Notes: generated by a model from the sequence alone, not told the origin. A DNA stretch of 64,000 nt from Microcystis panniformis FACHB-1757 (GCF_001264245.1 NZ_CP011339.1:2480001-2544000); one strand, 5' to 3'. Shown: positions 1 through 8,513, numbered from the stretch's first letter. Numbers and translations: made by a program.

Positions 1-17
1 TGCCGCAAACCCTATTT
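1..17. repeat. Right-end remnant of a dispersed repeat
   Basis: The window opens with TGCCGCAAACCCTATTT. This matches the right border of the repeat ending near 2222 (GCCGCAAACCCTATCT) and resembles the border near 42900 (CAGCAAACCCTATA). It looks like the edge of a MITE-type repeat whose body lies outside the window. Confidence 0.4.
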
Positions 18-114
18 ACCCTCGACCAACTCAAAAAAACCCCGGCCGACTTTCCCGATCGCTGCCCTCTGTGAGACAATCGATCGAGTGTTATCCTAAA
101 CTCCGCCAATTTTC

Positions 115-1305
115 ATGTCCGACGACGCTACTATTCGCACTGCTGTACAACGTCTCTACAATACCTATCCTTTCCCTCCCGAACCGCTCCTAGACGAACC
201 TCCTCCGGGTTACAATTGGCGCTGGAATTGGATTGCTGCCTATAACTTTTGTTGTCATCGTAAACCCGAACGAGAGGATATCCGGATTCTCGATGCGGGT
301 TGTGGTACCGGTGCGGGAACCGAATATCTGCTCGCGCTCAACCCTTTTGCTCATGTAGTCGCTATAGATATCAGTGAAAAAGCTCTAGAAATTGCCAAAG
401 AACGCTGTAATCGTTCGGGAGTCGCACTAAAACACCGAGGTTCTCTGGCTTTTCACCATTTAACCCTTGAATCCGCCACTAATCTCCCCGGAGAATTTGA
501 TTTAATTAACTGCGTCGGGGTGCTGCACCATCTCCCGGACCCGATTAAAGGGATTCAATCCCTCGCGCAAAAGCTGGCCCCCGGTGGTCTGCTGCACATT
601 TTCGTCTATGCACAATTGGGCCGCTGGGAAATCCAGTTAATGCAATCTGCGATCGCACTTTTACAGGGAGACCGGCGCGGGGATTATAAAGATGGGGTCG
701 CTGTCGGCCGAGAGATTTTTGCTTCACTACCGGAAAATAATCGCATTTTGAAACGGGAAAAAGAGCGTTGGTCAATGGAAAATCATCGCGATGAATCCTT
801 CGCTGATATGTACGTTCACCCCCGGGAAGTGGACTATAATATCGATACCCTCTTTCAACTGATTGATGCGTCAGGATTAGCCTTTATTGGCTTTTCTAAC
901 CCTTCCTACTGGCAATTAGAGCGTTTATTGGGTAAATCCCCCGAATTGATGGCTAGAGCGCAAAATTTAGGGGAAAGGGAACGTTATCGCTTGACGGAAT
1001 TATTAGACCCAGAAATCACCCACTATGAATTTTTCCTCGCTAAACCACCGATTTTGACTGCTGATTGGTCAGAGGATCAAGTCCTAGAGAATGCAGTGGC
1101 CGAAGTTCATCCCTGTCTTTACGGTTGGCCTAGTGCAAGTGTTCTAGATTACGATTATCGGCCGGTTAATCTCTCGGAGAGAGAATTTGCTTTTCTACAA
1201 GCTTGTGATGGTCGTTTAAGCGTGGGAGCAATCGATGCTCAAGTTGGTTTAGGATTAACTGGTGTGCGTTCTTTACAACAGCGCCAACTACTGATTTTAA
1301 GTTAG
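115..1305 (+). CDS. Class I SAM-dependent methyltransferase
   Basis: A 396-residue protein with a Rossmann methyltransferase core. Motif I (DAGCGTGAG) is at residues 60-68, the acidic end of beta-2 (VVAIDIS) follows about 20 residues later, and a motif IV-like segment (FDLINCVGVLHHLPDP) comes after that. Family knowledge says it transfers a methyl group from S-adenosylmethionine, but the substrate cannot be read from sequence. The N-terminal stretch rich in Pro and Trp (YPFPPEPLLDEPPPGYNW) and the C-terminal 150 residues lie outside the core and probably set specificity. The ATG follows TTTTC without a strong ribosome-binding site. No neighbour shares the strand within 2.5 kb, so it is probably monocistronic. 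The general class is secure; the role is unknown. Confidence 0.8.
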   Translation: MSDDATIRTAVQRLYNTYPFPPEPLLDEPPPGYNWRWNWIAAYNFCCHRKPEREDIRILDAGCGTGAGTEYLLALNPFAHVVAIDISEKALEIAKERCNRSGVALKHRGSLAFHHLTLESATNLPGEFDLINCVGVLHHLPDPIKGIQSLAQKLAPGGLLHIFVYAQLGRWEIQLMQSAIALLQGDRRGDYKDGVAVGREIFASLPENNRILKREKERWSMENHRDESFADMYVHPREVDYNIDTLFQLIDASGLAFIGFSNPSYWQLERLLGKSPELMARAQNLGERERYRLTELLDPEITHYEFFLAKPPILTADWSEDQVLENAVAEVHPCLYGWPSASVLDYDYRPVNLSEREFAFLQACDGRLSVGAIDAQVGLGLTGVRSLQQRQLLILS

Positions 1306-1426
1306 GGAAAACTTGGGGATGTTAGAGATAGCGTCCCTTGGCAATGGGTAACTTGTGAACTAACTTGGCTAAATCTTGCCAAAAATTCTTTTTTATTAAC
1401 AATTATCCCCTTCCTGTCCCCATAGT

Positions 1427-1454
1427 TTCAGCCCCAGAATTAACCGGGGCTGAA
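1427..1454. terminator. Hairpin, possible terminator between convergent genes
   Basis: TTCAGCCCC and GGGGCTGAA form perfect 9-bp arms around a 10-nt loop. It lies between the methyltransferase gene (+) and the DUF4327-type gene (-), which converge here. There is no clean U-run after the stem, so a terminator role is plausible but not certain. Confidence 0.45.
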
Positions 1455-1533
1455 TTATAATAGTTATATAGAGTGGACAAGGCTGATAAATTTCTGATTG
1501 GTCCGATTTTTACCCAGATCGGCAAACGGGAGT

Positions 1534-1772
1534 TTAGTCATTATCCCAAGATTCCGAGGCGATTAAGTCACCAATTTGATCTCTGAGAAGGTAGTCACAC
1601 CGTTCTAGTTCACATTCAACACAAACCCACTCCCGGGGGGAATGAACTGACAGAGGGTGTAGATCGGTTGGTGTCTGCTCACTACCCCCTGTTCTACCAT
1701 CTGACGGACTTCGTCCTTAATCATCCTGATAGAGTAAGCGGTGGGAGCGGTGGAGAAAGTTATGGCACTCAT
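1534..1772 (-). pseudogene. DUF4327-type small protein, single-base frameshift
   Basis: On the minus strand an ATG at 1772 opens a frame containing IKDEVRQMVEQGVVSRHQ and YTLCQFIPP, which then stops early. Another frame continues with EWVCVECELERCDYLL, RDQIGDLI and ESWDND before TAA at 1534. Adding one C to the six-C run (six G on the plus strand, 1635-1640) joins the halves as FIPPREWVC and gives a 79-residue protein. From memory this matches the small cyanobacterial DUF4327 family, whose function is unknown. The loss could be a true mutation, a contraction of the homopolymer, or a sequencing error. Family assignment was not checked by search. Confidence 0.72.
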
Positions 1773-2002
1773 GGGAGATTTCCTGCAAGATCTACAAAAG
1801 AAGTCTTATCAATAACTATAGTCTAACCTATAGGGGGACAAAAGAGATTTTTTGCTGTATCGAGGATGACAATTTTTTATATATAGCTAAACCCTCTCCC
1901 CTCACCAGTTTAGGCTTAGGTTAAGAAAAGTTAAATTTATCGGCTAAAAGCTGTCGAGTACCCTTATACCGAATCAGTGATCAGTTAAGCTGTTGACTAT
2001 CT

Positions 2003-2222
2003 AGAGTTTGCTGAATAAATGTGAAATGTAGGCAAGGTAAGGGTTTTGTGGCTTTTCTTGCGAAACAGGTGCAAGATTTTGAAAGAATCGTGGTTCAAAA
2101 CCTTGCATCTTCATCGGCCCGTGTCCTGTAGGGGCGAAGCATTCGGGCAATAACCTATCGGTGAAACCGGAGATTTTCTATCCGAATGCTTCGCCCGTAC
2201 TTTTTGCCGCAAACCCTATCTA
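2003..2222. repeat. MITE-like repeat with internal hairpin
   Basis: This gene-free stretch starts with GAGTTTGCTGAATA and ends with TTGCCGCAAACCCTATCT. Near its right end GGGCGAAGCATTCGG (2132-2146) and CCGAATGCTTCGCCC (2182-2196) are perfect inverted repeats. Similar borders occur at the window start and around 42679-42912. No coding capacity is seen. Borders are approximate. The rest of 1773-2414 shows no gene. Confidence 0.5.
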
Positions 2223-2414
2223 AATTACTGGTTAAGACTGCACCGCAGTGCCAGAGTTGGCAGCAGGGAAAGAAAGTTCGATCATTTGTACTTAATTTTC
2301 CCCTACGCGTTTTAAAATCAGTACAGATGATCAGTGATCAGATTTGAGTTTTCAGTTTACCGTTTACTGGACGGCTACGCCGTGCCTTTGGCAACACTGA
2401 AAAAAGTTTCCCGC

Positions 2415-2903
2415 TTAAGCTAATAAATGGGGAATAAAAATAAAAGCCGCTACGAGTAAAGCGGCGATCGAGGCGATTAAAACGGCACCAGCGGCACAAT
2501 CTTTCGCTATTTTGGCTAAATCATGGTAGGATTGCCCCACCGTCAGATCTACCACTGATTCTAGGGCAGTGTTAATTAATTCTAAGACCATCACCAGAGC
2601 GCAGGTAAGGGTGACAATCGCCATTTCCATGGCATCAACCCGCAAAAATAAGCCCCAACTAACCGCTACTAGGGTAATCAGGGTGTGAATGCGAAAATTT
2701 CTTTGACTAACAAAAGCATAACGGACTCCGGCCCAAGCGTAGCGAAAACTGACTAACAGATTCGAGGCGACTTGCCAAGCGTATTCTCTTTGACTGGGAT
2801 TGTTGCCCTCACTCACCTGTCCCGATCGAGGGATAAAATTATTGTTGAGATAGGGATTAGGTATGCTGGCAGATTGGTTGGCTTGATGATAATTTGTCTT
2901 CAT
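2415..2903 (-). CDS. dgkA: Diacylglycerol kinase family membrane protein
   Basis: The protein of about 162 residues has the DgkA hallmarks: ELINTALES followed by VDLTVG, then AKDCAAGAVLIAS. Three hydrophobic helices occupy the C-terminal two thirds. The family phosphorylates diacylglycerol or undecaprenol in the inner membrane, feeding lipid recycling. About 45 polar N-terminal residues precede the core, as in other cyanobacterial members. The ATG at 2903 sits just after GAGGAAT; a TTG start nine bases upstream is possible. It is the last gene of a minus-strand trio, 28 bases after ybeY, a common cyanobacterial pairing. Confidence 0.85.
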   Translation of the reverse strand: MKTNYHQANQSASIPNPYLNNNFIPRSGQVSEGNNPSQREYAWQVASNLLVSFRYAWAGVRYAFVSQRNFRIHTLITLVAVSWGLFLRVDAMEMAIVTLTCALVMVLELINTALESVVDLTVGQSYHDLAKIAKDCAAGAVLIASIAALLVAAFIFIPHLLA

Positions 2904-2931
2904 ATTCCTCAATAATGCTTGACAAAAATAA

Positions 2932-3444
2932 CTAACTATGTATCGGCATTTCGACGGTTTTTAACAAAGTTTCCTGTAAAGATAGCATTTCCAAGAGACT
3001 TGTTTCATCGGGATGATCCCAACCCAAGAGATGTAAACAAGCGTGGGCAGTTAACCAGGCCAATTCTCGCGCCAAAGAATGATTTTGTGTTAAAGCCTGT
3101 TGTTGTGCTGTCTGGACAGAGATGATAATATCCCCCAAATATAAAGGTTCTGTCTCTAAAATGCCCTCATCCACTGGTAAATCCACTTCCAGAGCGGCAA
3201 AAGCGAGAACATCCGTCGGTTGATCTTTGTGGCGATATTGGCAATTATAGTCCTGAATTTCTCGATCGTCTGTTAAACGCAAACTTAGTTCATAACCGGC
3301 GGCAACGGGGAGATAATCCGATAGATAGCCTAACCATGTCTCCAACCAATAGTGCCAAGTTTCCCCATCCACAGGACTATTTCCGGGATCAAAATAATTA
3401 TCCTGTAGGCATAAATCCACCAGTAGGGGCAAAGTCTCACTCAC
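2932..3444 (-). CDS. ybeY: Endoribonuclease YbeY (16S rRNA maturation)
   Basis: A 170-residue protein with the zinc site H-x3-H-x5-H in HACLHLLGWDH at residues 134-144, the YbeY/UPF0054 signature. YbeY is a metallo-endoribonuclease involved in 16S rRNA 3'-end processing and ribosome quality control. The start is GTG at 3444, preceded by AGGGTG seven bases upstream, which serves as the ribosome-binding site. It lies 14 bases after the small membrane protein gene and upstream of dgkA, so the three are probably co-transcribed. All catalytic histidines are present. Confidence 0.92.
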   Translation of the reverse strand: MSETLPLLVDLCLQDNYFDPGNSPVDGETWHYWLETWLGYLSDYLPVAAGYELSLRLTDDREIQDYNCQYRHKDQPTDVLAFAALEVDLPVDEGILETEPLYLGDIIISVQTAQQQALTQNHSLARELAWLTAHACLHLLGWDHPDETSLLEMLSLQETLLKTVEMPIHS

Positions 3445-3455
3445 CAGATTTCACC

Positions 3456-3641
3456 CTAGGGACGCGTCAGATAGGAAATACCGACAAAAAAGGCCAGTAA
3501 GGCTGCCGTGGTCAAAAAAAAGTGTTTTAACGAGACGCCTTTTTTCTTGACCATATTCCGCATCGCCAGCTTGACGTAACTGGGTTGCGCTTCGGTGGCG
3601 GTTTCTACTGCGGGGTCAGTGGTGCTAACAGGTTCAGTCAT
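3456..3641 (-). CDS. Small single-helix membrane protein (DUF3285-type)
   Basis: A 61-residue protein with a polar Thr/Glu-rich N-terminus, the conserved stretch YVKLAMRNMVKKKGVSLKHF, and one C-terminal transmembrane helix (FFLTTAALLAFFVGISYL). This fits the cyanobacterial DUF3285 family, whose function is unknown. I chose the ATG at 3641 because GGGGAATTACTG precedes it; upstream in-frame sequence is unlike the family. It is the first gene of the minus-strand trio with ybeY and dgkA. Confidence 0.75.
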   Translation of the reverse strand: MTEPVSTTDPAVETATEAQPSYVKLAMRNMVKKKGVSLKHFFLTTAALLAFFVGISYLTRP

Positions 3642-3806
3642 CAGTAATTCCCCAGACAAAGATTGATCGCTATAAGTGTAACAGATTATTAAAAAAGTGC
3701 AAAAAAAATTCAATTATGGGAAAAATTGTTACCCTTCCGGAATAGTCAAAGTGGTCACTGCGTGCGCGTTGCGGGGGGTTTTGGGGTGTTAGGGTTTTAG
3801 TTCAAT

Positions 3807-3909
3807 TTCCCCATTTCCCCACTTCCCCACTTCCCCACCTCCCCACTTCCCCACTTCCCCACCTCCCCAATTCCCCAATTCCCCACTTCCCCAATTCCCC
3901 ACTTCCCCA
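3807..3909. repeat. Tandem CCCCACTT/CCCCAATT short repeats
   Basis: About a dozen units of 7-8 bases (TTCCCCA, CTTCCCCA, CCTCCCCA) run up to a few bases before the recQ start codon. The same repeat, in the opposite orientation, is near 28671-28712 and 45110-45200. This is a typical short tandemly repeated sequence of filamentous and colonial cyanobacteria. Unit number is expected to vary between strains. Confidence 0.8.
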
Positions 3910-3920
3910 GCAGTTAACCC

Positions 3921-5372
3921 ATGTCTTCCCAAGATACCGAAAGCATCCAGACTATTTTTCAGAAAATTTGGGGCTATGATAGCTTTCGCTTTCCCCAACA
4001 GCAGATTATCGAGACAATTCTAGCGGCACAAGATGCCCTAATTGTCGTGCCCACGGGATTCGGTAAATCTATCTGTTTTCAACTGCCCGCTTTATTAAAA
4101 ACCGGCTTAACCCTAGTGATTTCTCCCCTGGTTGCCCTAATGGAAAATCAGGTGGAGGAATTATTAGCCAAAAAACTACCCGTTGCCCTGATTCATAACG
4201 AAATCCCCCGACAACAGAGAAAGAAAACCTTAGCAGCGATCGCAGATCAAACCCTGCGACTTCTCTATCTTTCCCCAGAAACCCTCTTAAGTCCGCCCCT
4301 CTGGTCAAAATTAACCCTTCCCCACGTTAAAATTAACGCTCTCATCCTCGACGAGGCCCATTGTTTAACCCAGTGGGGCGATAATTTTCGTCCTGCCTAC
4401 CGTCGTCTCGGTGCCGTCCGTCCCGCTCTTCTGCAATCAAAACCGGCCGGCAGCCAAATAGCGATCGCTGCTTTTACCGCCACCGCTAACCCCGCCACCC
4501 GTGAGACTCTCACCTGCGTCTTACAACTAGAAAAACCGCAGCTTTTCTTAATAAATCCTTACCGTCAAAACCTTGACTTAAGCACCAAAATATGTATTAG
4601 CCCCGGTTGTCGTCGTCATCAACTATTAAACTTCCTCACCGGTCAACCTCGACAATCCGGCCTGATCTATACTCGTTCCCGTCGCCATAGTGAAAATTTA
4701 GCGGCATGGTTGCAATCTCTCCACTATCGCACCAGTGCCTATCATGCCGGTTTATCGCCCTTTCAGCGTCGGGAAATAGAACAAAATTGGCTGCGGGGGG
4801 ATTTAACTTTTGTTGTCTGTACCTCAGCTTTTGGCATGGGTATCAATAAACCCGATGTGCGTTGGGTTGTCCACTACCAACCCCCGGCTTTACTATCGGA
4901 ATACCTACAGGAAATCGGCCGCGGTGGTCGCGATGGGGGTAAAATGCAGGCTCTCACCTTAATTAGTGAACCGACGGGATGGTTAGATAATAGCGATAAA
5001 AACCAGCAAAAATTCTTTAACTCCCAACAGGAACGCCAATACCGACAAGCTTGGCAAATTTTAGCCCAAATTCCCCTAGAGGGCAAATTAGAGGCGATTA
5101 GTGCCGAATTTCCCGATGGTGCGCTCATTCTCTCCCTTTTACACAGTCTTGATCGCCTAGAATGGCTCGATCCTTTTCATTATCGGCTTATTTATCGCCA
5201 TAATTCCGCCAAGATGACTTTTAAACCCAGAAATGAGATATTTCCCTACCTCTATACCCGTCGCTGTCGTTGGCACTTTCTCTTAAATGCCTTTGGTTTT
5301 CAGGAAAATGCCGATAATTTTCGCTGTGGTCATTGTGATAATTGTCGTCGCAATCGACCTCTGGTAAGCTAG
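3921..5372 (+). CDS. recQ: RecQ-family ATP-dependent DNA helicase
   Basis: A 483-residue superfamily 2 helicase. Walker A is VPTGFGKS (residues 43-50), the DEAH box is at 144-147 followed by the RecQ-type aromatic loop region (CLTQWGDNFRPAYRRL), and motif VI is QEIGRGGRDG. The C-terminus carries a Cys-rich segment (FRCGHCDNCRRN) like the RecQ zinc-binding subdomain. There is no HRDC domain, so it is shorter than E. coli RecQ. The family unwinds DNA 3'-5' in recombination repair. The ATG lies directly after the tandem CCCCA repeats, so the repeat array forms its leader. Confidence 0.9.
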   Translation: MSSQDTESIQTIFQKIWGYDSFRFPQQQIIETILAAQDALIVVPTGFGKSICFQLPALLKTGLTLVISPLVALMENQVEELLAKKLPVALIHNEIPRQQRKKTLAAIADQTLRLLYLSPETLLSPPLWSKLTLPHVKINALILDEAHCLTQWGDNFRPAYRRLGAVRPALLQSKPAGSQIAIAAFTATANPATRETLTCVLQLEKPQLFLINPYRQNLDLSTKICISPGCRRHQLLNFLTGQPRQSGLIYTRSRRHSENLAAWLQSLHYRTSAYHAGLSPFQRREIEQNWLRGDLTFVVCTSAFGMGINKPDVRWVVHYQPPALLSEYLQEIGRGGRDGGKMQALTLISEPTGWLDNSDKNQQKFFNSQQERQYRQAWQILAQIPLEGKLEAISAEFPDGALILSLLHSLDRLEWLDPFHYRLIYRHNSAKMTFKPRNEIFPYLYTRRCRWHFLLNAFGFQENADNFRCGHCDNCRRNRPLVS

Positions 5373-5703
5373 GGAGCGCCAGAGCAGGGAGAGCAGAGCT
5401 TTTGTACTAAATTTTCCTGTCTTTTTTCCCCTCCTGTCTGGGATTCTCCTCACTTAAGGTCAGATTTTTGATTTTTGCAGGAGATCTATAGCGGTTTTCA
5501 CAGAAGTTAGTCCCGATTGAATCTATCAAGGGATTTACCGTACCTTACCCGAAATAATAGTGAAATTTTGTGACAAAGTGCAGGCAGATACAAGAATCTT
5601 TGCTAGATTCCTAGAAGGATTCTGTGATAAGTTTCCTTAAAAGGAGATTGTTTGCAGTAAGCTAATCTGGCTAACACGCTTTTGAAAGTTGCGATATTGG
5701 TTT
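5373..5703. other. Intergenic, no gene seen
   Basis: About 330 bases between recQ and the next plus-strand gene. I see no coding frame, no RNA gene and no repeat shared with other parts of the window. It probably holds the promoter of the downstream gene. Confidence 0.5.
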
Positions 5704-6615
5704 ATGCAAAGAAAGTACATATACCCAGTTCTTGGTCTTTTTGTTGGTGCTATCGTCAATGTCATTTTCAATTTGATTGCAGCGGCTATTCAGCAACGAA
5801 CTATTGGTGAAAAATTTAATGATCAAATGATTTTATGGATGATCGCATTCGCGGTTTTTGGTCTGTTAATTGGGTATTGGCTAAGTCTCAAGACAGGAAA
5901 TACAAACGCTTCAGAGCAGAAAGGTGGCATCAAAGCTAAAGGTATAAGAAGCCGAAAAGGGCGATTTGTGGCAGATGAGAGAACTGGACAAGGTATTGAT
6001 GCAGAAGATATTAGAGCCAGAGGTGACATCTCACTTACAAGCTCAAATAGCCATTTCAATCAGCCCCCCACAAATAAAAGCGGTTCATCAGAAGCAGGAG
6101 TGATAGACGCAAGAGCATTGAGCGCTGGTGGTAACATAGCAATCTTCAATGGCTCAGTACCATTAGGAGAGCAACTTGAGTATTTCCGAAATCAGCTAAA
6201 TATTTCATCTCCACAGTTAAATGATTATGCTACAGCCGAGTTTCGATCATATTGGGATATGTGGAGAATACTTCAGCTATTACGTTTGGCTGGAAATGAT
6301 TTGTGGAAACAAGCAACTCATGAGAATGTTTTGACTTTTTCTAGCCAACTAAGAGCAACGCTCGAAAAAGTTGAAGAAAGCGCAATCTTTTTTGATGAAA
6401 TAGACTATGAAAAACTTAAAAATATTTTAAAAATATTTGGTGAATTTAGACTCGGAAAAATTCGACTTTTAGAGATACGTTCAGAAGGAGATCTGCGGTT
6501 TGTAGTCCCAGATATAGCAGAAGAACAAATTGACCGTAATCTGCGATATAAACATGAATATGAGGAGCTTTTGAATGAAATTCGTATATCATTTAGAAAA
6601 AAAATCTGTCGTTAG
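5704..6615 (+). CDS. Two-helix membrane protein of unknown function
   Basis: I do not recognise this 303-residue protein. Two transmembrane helices near the N-terminus (YPVLGLFVGAIVNVIFNLI and ILWMIAFAVFGLLIGYWL) are followed by a Gly-rich section with repeated short motifs: GIRSRKGRF, DIRARGDISL, VIDARALSAGGNIAIF. These suggest a small beta-solenoid-like segment. The last 150 residues are predicted helical (LEYFRNQLNISS onward) and soluble. The ATG at 5704 was chosen; a TTG 15 bases upstream is also in frame. Lower GC than recQ suggests acquired DNA. It sits at the border of the accessory island. Confidence 0.6.
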   Translation: MQRKYIYPVLGLFVGAIVNVIFNLIAAAIQQRTIGEKFNDQMILWMIAFAVFGLLIGYWLSLKTGNTNASEQKGGIKAKGIRSRKGRFVADERTGQGIDAEDIRARGDISLTSSNSHFNQPPTNKSGSSEAGVIDARALSAGGNIAIFNGSVPLGEQLEYFRNQLNISSPQLNDYATAEFRSYWDMWRILQLLRLAGNDLWKQATHENVLTFSSQLRATLEKVEESAIFFDEIDYEKLKNILKIFGEFRLGKIRLLEIRSEGDLRFVVPDIAEEQIDRNLRYKHEYEELLNEIRISFRKKICR

Positions 6616-6651
6616 CAAGTGCGATCGCTAACGCAAGTGCGATCGCCAATA

Positions 6652-6732
6652 TTGTAGGGTGCGTTCCTTAATGTGACTCCTATTGCTCCACCGATCGATT
6701 TTTGGGGAACGCACCATGCACATTTATTGAAG
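6652..6732. repeat. 81-bp hairpin repeat, copy 1 of 4
   Basis: The unit begins TTGTAGGGTGCGTTCC and ends GGGGAACGCACCATGCAC plus CATTTATTGAAG. GGTGCGTTCC and GGGGAACGCACC can pair as arms around a central CCACCGATCGATTTT. Copies 2-4 lie at 7616, 8514 and 9442. Each copy sits between two-gene modules. Confidence 0.85.
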
Positions 6733-6824
6733 TTGTGATACCAAATCCTGTTATAATAAAACGAGATATAGGGTGCGTCCGACGCAGCCTTGACCTTTTT
6801 GAAAACACTTTCAATGATGTAGCT

Positions 6825-7055
6825 ATGGACTGGGAAACTCGAATTACACTAAATCCCGATATTTTGGTGGGAAAACCTATCATTAAAGGAACAAGGATTG
6901 CGGTTGAATTTATCATCGATCTTCTCGCCCAAGGTTGGAGTATTGATGAAATTCTGCGAAACTACCCAGGTATTACAGTAGAAGATATTCAAGCTTGTCT
7001 TAGCTATGCTAGTGTAATGCTCAAATCTGAGAAAGTCTATGCTATTGCTGCTTAA
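6825..7055 (+). CDS. DUF433 family antitoxin
   Basis: A 76-residue protein with the DUF433 pattern: ITLNPDILVGKPIIKGTRI, then an HTH-like region (LLAQGWSIDEILRNYPGI, EDIQACLSYA). DUF433 proteins act as DNA-binding antitoxins paired with DUF5615 PIN-like toxins. The partner starts 3 bases downstream. The ATG at 6825 matches the family N-terminus; in-frame codons upstream run into the 81-bp repeat and are not part of it. This antitoxin looks intact although its toxin gene is broken. Confidence 0.85.
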   Translation: MDWETRITLNPDILVGKPIIKGTRIAVEFIIDLLAQGWSIDEILRNYPGITVEDIQACLSYASVMLKSEKVYAIAA

Positions 7056-7058
7056 CTG

Positions 7059-7621
7059 ATGCGTTTTCTAGCGAACGAAAATTTCCCCCTTGATGGGGTT
7101 GAAGCCCTACGACAAAATGGCCATGATGTCCTGTGGATTAGGGTGGAATCCCCCGGAATCTCGGACTGTGAAGTTTTAAGTCGCGCCCAAGCAGAAAATC
7201 GTATTCTCTTGACATTTGATAAAGATTTTGGAGAACTCGCCTTTCGTTCAAGGTTGCCGGCCAGTGTTGGTATTATTTTGTTTAGAATAAGAGTACCTTC
7301 TGCATCTGTAGTCGCGGGAGCATCTCATTTACGCAATGAGTAATTATACTTAGCCTAAAAGCCACTCTTAATCGTGTCTTGGAACGAAATAGAGGCTTTT
7401 AAAGACTGCGTACATGGAGAATTAAAACAAGAATTACCCTCGAAAAGCCTATTTTTCCACTAAGTATTTATGCTCATTGCAAAGGTGAGATGCTCCCTGT
7501 AGTCGCTGAGAAAGTTGCCAAGGTTATCTCATTACGGGATGACTGGTATGGACACTTTACAGTTATTGAAGAAGACAAAATTAGAATGAGAGACTTAACG
7601 GTGCGATCGCCGATCTTGTAG
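7059..7621 (+). pseudogene. DUF5615 PIN-like toxin, split by a MITE
   Basis: The frame begins MRFLANENFPLDGVEAL and has the PIN-like acidic motif LLTFDKDFGELAF, then reads into a 182-bp insertion and stops at 7343. Removing the insertion and one copy of its 9-bp target duplication (TGTAGTCGC) restores SASVVAEKVAKVISLRDDW and HFTVIEEDKIRMRDL, the usual C-terminus of the family, ending at TAG 7619-7621. The ancestral stop codon falls inside hairpin repeat copy 2. The family cleaves RNA when freed from its DUF433 antitoxin; here only a 94-residue truncated product is possible. Confidence 0.88.
7316..7497. mobile_element. 182-bp MITE with 9-bp target duplication
   Basis: Terminal inverted repeats start GGGAGCATCTCA on both ends and match at about 22 of 27 positions. 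The flanking direct repeats TGTAGTCGC are at 7307-7315 and 7498-7506. No transposase frame is present, so it needs a transposase in trans. The insertion cuts the DUF5615 gene. No autonomous relative with these ends was noticed in this window. Confidence 0.88.
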
Positions 7622-7696
7622 GGTACGTTCCCTCATGTGACTCCTACTGCTCCAGCGATCGATTTTTGGGGAACGTACCATGCACATTAATTGAAG
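7616..7696. repeat. 81-bp hairpin repeat, copy 2 of 4
   Basis: Same unit as at 6652 with paired changes in the arms: GGTACGTTCC and GGGGAACGTACC here, against GGTGCGTTCC and GGGGAACGCACC in the other copies. The compensatory G/C to A/T change suggests that pairing is selected or that the arms converted each other. It also supplies the stop codon of the ancestral DUF5615 gene. Confidence 0.85.
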
Positions 7697-7827
7697 CGCC
7701 GATTCAAATTTGAAGTGCACCACTGGGGGGCTTCCGATGAGGCGGCTCATCAGTAGTAGAGCGGGAGCACTTCGTTAGAATAAATCAGAGTATAATTAAG
7801 GCAAAATACTGAGTTGAGGTCAACCCT

Positions 7828-8103
7828 ATGGCAGTTCGTCAACGGCGTTATCCCAAAGATGAGTTAGCCGAGCGAGGGCAAAAACTCTACGAATCTGGCA
7901 TTCGGCAGCAAGTCGAAGCCGGTAATGAAGGTAAGATTGTAGCGATCGACATTGAAACTGGAGAGTTTGAAGTCGATGAAAACGTTGTGCCTGCAACTAA
8001 TCGGCTCTTTGAACGTCACCCCGATGCCCAACCTTGGATCATTCGTATCGGACATCGCGCTGTTTATCATTTCGGGGCACGGAGTTTGAAGAAAAATCCA
8101 TGA
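7828..8103 (+). CDS. Small partner protein of a retropepsin-like module
   Basis: A 91-residue protein whose function I do not know. It starts MAVRQRRYPKDELAERG, has an acidic middle (AIDIETGEFEVDENVVPA) and ends near PWIIRIGHRAVYHFG. It resembles small conserved cyanobacterial proteins found upstream of aspartic-protease-like genes. Its TGA overlaps the ATG of the next gene (ATGA), which argues for translational coupling, as in toxin-antitoxin operons. A promoter is expected in the 130 bases after hairpin repeat copy 2. Confidence 0.72.
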   Translation: MAVRQRRYPKDELAERGQKLYESGIRQQVEAGNEGKIVAIDIETGEFEVDENVVPATNRLFERHPDAQPWIIRIGHRAVYHFGARSLKKNP

Positions 8104-8468
8104 TGGAAGGTGTTGTAAATTTGCGGCGTGAAGCCACGCTAAGGATTGTAGTCGGAAACTCAAATCGGCAACTGCAAGCGGTTGACGCGGTGATTGATAC
8201 CGGGTTCAATGGATTTTTATCTTTGCCCTCTACAATCATCGCTACATTAAATTTACCTTGGAGTGGTTCTGATTTTGTCACGCTGGGTGATGGCAGTGAA
8301 ACTTATTTTGATCTGTACACTGGGACTGTGATATGGGATGGGCAGTACCAAGAGATTGATATTGCAGAATCAGAAACAGAGCCTCTACTAGGAATGGCGC
8401 TGCTTTACAGATATCGGTTGCAGGTCGATAACATTGAGGGCGGTAAGGTCAAGATTGAAGCCTTATGA
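8100..8468 (+). CDS. Clan AA (retropepsin-like) aspartic protease
   Basis: A 122-residue protein with one retropepsin-type half: the catalytic motif DTGFNG at residues 33-38 and the later hydrophobic-hydrophobic-Gly motif (PLLGMALL, Gly 98). Such single-domain proteases act as homodimers. The start overlaps the stop of the small partner gene by the ATGA junction. I infer a two-gene module, but neither the substrate nor the biological role is known from sequence. The protein has no signal peptide or membrane helix, so it should act in the cytoplasm. Confidence 0.8.
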   Translation: MMEGVVNLRREATLRIVVGNSNRQLQAVDAVIDTGFNGFLSLPSTIIATLNLPWSGSDFVTLGDGSETYFDLYTGTVIWDGQYQEIDIAESETEPLLGMALLYRYRLQVDNIEGGKVKIEAL

Positions 8469-8513
8469 GCCAGTGCTAGAAGAGATTCGGTGAGGCGCGG
8501 TCTAACAACGCAG

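Noticed and set aside
545..775. A minus-strand frame inside the methyltransferase gene
   Set aside because: It is a shadow of a well-supported gene.
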